Shown piece by piece: positions 62,901-64,000 of a stretch of DNA of 64,000 bases (positions within the stretch are counted from its first letter, which is position 1; the number at the start of each line of letters is the position of its first letter). The notes beneath the pieces were generated by a model. That model worked only from the letters and a program-made list of their open reading frames with translations. It was not told the origin of the DNA and made no database searches. Source of the stretch: Arcuatula senhousia. Its lineage: Eukaryota > Mollusca > Bivalvia > Mytilida > Mytilidae. Made by a program: the position numbers and the translations under genes. The stretch is taken from contig OZ020311.1 in the NCBI GenBank assembly GCA_963971305.1, forward strand, positions 5,456,001 through 5,520,000. Direction: 5' to 3'.

Positions 62901-63020
62901 ATAATTGTAGATTTTGTAGTAAATTCCTATATATTTATCCTTTTTTTTCAGATGAGTGAGACTGAAATAGAAATAGAAAAGTTATCAAAAGCAATAGAAC
63001 AGCTTGGAATGATGGAATAA
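41962..63020 (+). CDS. VARS1: VARS1, cytosolic valyl-tRNA synthetase
   Basis: 26 coding exons: 41,962-42,129, 42,799-42,874, 44,288-44,388, 44,670-44,797, 45,290-45,454, 45,798-45,879, 46,550-46,669, 47,164-47,272, 48,044-48,223, 48,774-48,898, 49,896-49,999, 51,327-51,408, 51,651-51,727, 52,605-52,695, 53,051-53,156, 53,895-53,965, 54,370-54,495, 55,566-55,670, 56,801-56,948, 57,184-57,311, 58,200-58,355, 59,596-59,802, 60,466-60,580, 60,947-61,119, 62,286-62,435, 62,952-63,020. They join in frame to 1,053 aa. A Lys/Glu/Gln-rich N-terminal helix (about 12-80) precedes the class I core: HIGH motif as HLGH (142-145) and KMSKS (651-655). The CP1 editing domain includes [10 protein letters not shown] (324-333). 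The anticodon-binding domain and C-terminal coiled coil follow. The enzyme charges tRNA-Val and removes mis-attached Thr. The N-terminal GST domain of vertebrate VARS1 is absent, as in yeast and fly. Mitochondrial VARS2 fits less well. Confidence 0.97.
46718..46800 (+). pseudogene. Partial duplicate of VARS1 exon 7 in the next intron
   Basis: From TTACAGATCT to CAGATATATAG this repeats the last ~65 bp of exon 7 (46,606-46,669), about 127 bp downstream, with several changes. The frame stays open until a TAG replaces the final GAG codon, and the donor is lost. It is a dead exon remnant. Confidence 0.8.
47438..47530 (+). mobile_element. Single end of a hAT-like MITE
   Basis: TTAGGGGTGTAACGATA matches the terminal repeat of the element at 11,623 and is followed by TATCGTGATAC-type sequence. 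No matching right end (CGTTACACCCC) was seen nearby, so this is a truncated copy. Confidence 0.6.
48288..48378 (+). pseudogene. Partial duplicate of VARS1 exon 9 with intact donor
   Basis: This copies the 3' ~90 bp of exon 9 (48,137-48,223) about 153 bp downstream, including GTGTGTGATGACTTT and the GGTACAGGTAGG donor. It remains open in the exon 9 frame (LHGKVV ... CIPIVCDDF ... DFGT). TTGTTTAG near 48,259 could serve as an acceptor. If spliced in, it would add or replace editing-domain residues. It is most likely unused. Confidence 0.75.
50561..51247 (-). mobile_element. 5'-truncated LINE, C-terminal part of ORF2, in VARS1 intron 11
   Basis: An open frame of 228 codons on the minus strand ends in the region after reverse transcriptase: [18 protein letters not shown], then a zinc-knuckle-like [17 protein letters not shown]. 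These features are common to the C-terminal end of LINE ORF2 proteins in invertebrates. The RT domain itself is missing, as expected from 5' truncation, and the intact frame suggests a fairly recent insertion. Noncoding 3' sequence probably continues to about 50,340. It is antisense to VARS1. Confidence 0.75.
52105..52445. mobile_element. Fold-back element in VARS1 intron 13
   Basis: About 100 bp at each end are imperfect inverted copies, sharing ATTTAACTATGGACTTTCGA and CAACAATGAAA. There is no reading frame. Confidence 0.75.
54644..55036. mobile_element. MITE with TTAA ends in VARS1 intron 17
   Basis: TTAA (54,644-54,647) and TTAA (55,033-55,036) flank inverted ends GTGC...CTCTGTAAGAATCA and TGATTCTTACAGAG...GCAC. 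A smaller inverted pair (ATTACTCTATTTTATT and mirror, 54,529 and 54,626) lies just before it. It is piggyBac-like by target duplication only. Confidence 0.6.
57355..57725 (+). mobile_element. Fold-back element, copy 1 (intron 20)
   Basis: A hairpin part (57,360-57,530, with CTGATCTTTCAC and GTGATAGAATTTTTC mirrored) is followed by a tail with TATTGGTTAATTGACCAG and CTCAACCTGGTCAT. The whole unit is found in reverse orientation at 61,155-61,525. Confidence 0.8.
58364..58470 (+). pseudogene. Partial tandem duplicate of VARS1 exon 21
   Basis: Directly after exon 21, TGTCATATGCCATAGAA and GATGTTATAACTTCTGG recur with a period of about 115 bp. A TGA soon after the first block and TTAATAAG in place of TTGGTAAG show that it is dead. 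Confidence 0.8.
58755..59225 (+). repeat. Three tandem units of 168 bp in VARS1 intron 21
   Basis: Units begin CGTAAGCGC or GCAAGCGC at 58,755, 58,923 and 59,091. They share AACTTCTCCTAAAC, GGATTTTGATGAAACTT and GTAGATGTG. This is a typical dispersed-repeat core in which the first unit is preceded by GGGGGCCGTCCGTCTGTCCG. Confidence 0.8.
60898..60925 (+). repeat. GATT microsatellite next to an acceptor
   Basis: About six ATGA/GATT units lie just 20 bp before the acceptor of VARS1 exon 24, in the branch-point region, so length changes there could affect splicing. Confidence 0.7.
61155..61525 (-). mobile_element. Fold-back element, copy 2 (intron 24), inverted
   Basis: Reverse-oriented copy of 57,355-57,725: ATGACCAGGTTGAGATG and TTGGTCAATTAACCAATA-type sequence first, then the hairpin with GATCTTTCACTCGTGATAGA and its mirror. 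Confidence 0.8.
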
Positions 63021-63127
63021 TCATTGAACACTTGCCTGACAGTCCTTTAGTTCTGACTAATATCTTCAGCTTCTGCAATTAATGTAGTTCAAAGCAAATA
63101 CTTGATCATGAAAATCTCATCCTACTC

Positions 63128-63133
63128 AATAAA
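63128..63133 (+). terminator. VARS1 poly(A) signal
   Basis: AATAAA lies 108 bp after the stop codon. A second AATAAA at 63,929-63,934 would give a longer 3'UTR. The remaining sequence to the window end shows no gene. Confidence 0.55.
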
Positions 63134-64000
63134 AGTTTTAATACTTTTATGCTGGAAGTGAAAAAACTTTTATATAATTGTGTTAAATATCAACGAGAAT
63201 CAATTCTGATGATAATATGATTACATGTAGTAAGGTTGTTTAGCTTGTTAAAACAGTTCACATACTGGGAGACATCCTCATTCATTACCCCTGGGTCATT
63301 TCATATGATTTTGCTAGTTTGCACGTGCTTGATCTGATCTTTAACTTCATAAAATTTTAATACAGAAACATGTTAAAATCCCAATTGAAAAATGAAATGC
63401 AACCAATCAGAAGGCTCGATATAAAACTATCAAAAATGAGAAATTCTATGTGTGATGAATGAGTAAGGGAGAGAAGAACACCTGGGTTTCGAAGGATGAC
63501 TGGGAAACAGAATAACTCAAAATCATCATTGTAGTTTTTTTTGGATTAATTATATTAAAGAACGTCAAACTATTTATCAAAAGCATTTACTAAATTTAAG
63601 TAATCATTACATTGCTGAAAGCAATTTTAAAAGTACTAAATTTATAGCTTTCTCCTTAAAATGTGATCAACAAATTATTATGTTCATGTTAATGAAGTTT
63701 TTCATTTAATGCATTGAATAATATTTGCTTCAGTATTAGGGCATCAAACTTGCTTACTTGAGAGACTTGCAATACTGTTTGTCTGATATATTGTACACAT
63801 TAACCTCTTAATAATTCCACAGCTTTATAGTATTAAAAGTGCTACCAGTCAATTTAATAAATTGCATTTGCAATGTATGTTTAAATTTTATCAAAAGAAA
63901 TTATTTAATTTATTACATTATTGTCCAAAATAAAGATATTTAAAATTATTCTTTTATTATTTATTGTATCTAATAAGTATGTTATGAAGTTAAACAAAAT

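Noticed and set aside
41962..63020. Mitochondrial VARS2 instead of VARS1
   Set aside because: The N-terminus is a lysine-rich helix aligned with the region after the GST domain of VARS1, not a mitochondrial presequence, and many blocks match VARS1 closely.

Overview
The window is animal nuclear DNA: AT-rich, with short exons in long introns, GT-AG splice sites, AATAAA signals, LINE remnants, fold-back elements and satellite arrays. The protein genes and the repeat types suggest a bivalve mollusc, probably a mytilid-like mussel; that placement is inference. No complete database comparison was possible.

Layout. (1) About 1-12,820, minus strand: no protein gene, but at least twelve box C/D snoRNA-like units. 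Each has a terminal stem, a C box (TGATGA core), a D box (CTGA) and guide-like sequence. Three are U14 (SNORD14). One is U27-like (SNORD27) and one U81-like (SNORD81). Two further families are present as two copies each, and three single candidates complete the set. They look like intronic cargo of one multi-snoRNA host gene whose likely first exon, with a 5'TOP-like start, is near 12,687-12,817. hAT-, piggyBac- and Harbinger-like short elements lie between them. (2) 13,340-18,840, plus strand: HSPA5 (BiP/GRP78), complete, five coding exons, 658 aa ending in KDEL, head-to-head with the snoRNA host. (3) 19,147-19,885: a minisatellite and half of a palindromic element. (4) 21,691-24,353, minus strand: a secreted SOUL/HEBP2-family gene of 205 aa with a TATA box and a noncoding first exon. 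(5) 25,785-27,558: a decayed LINE fragment and two fold-back elements. (6) 27,802-41,775: a 14-kb inverted structure. Two arrays of one ~196-bp satellite monomer lie in opposite orientation, with matching 22-bp outer ends and smaller inverted repeats nested inside. The left array is very homogeneous and has a 999-bp, five-monomer higher-order repeat. (7) 41,962-63,020, plus strand: VARS1, cytosolic valyl-tRNA synthetase, complete, 26 coding exons, 1,053 aa, without the N-terminal GST domain of the vertebrate enzyme. Its introns carry an antisense LINE 3' part, several fold-back elements and three partial duplications of its own exons.

Functionally, the snoRNAs would guide rRNA 2'-O-methylation and pre-rRNA processing, HSPA5 folds proteins in the ER, and VARS1 charges tRNA-Val. 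All serve protein production, but only the snoRNA host/HSPA5 pair is close enough to suggest shared control. Exon joins were checked by reading phase: all coding exons of the three protein genes join in frame with GT-AG borders.
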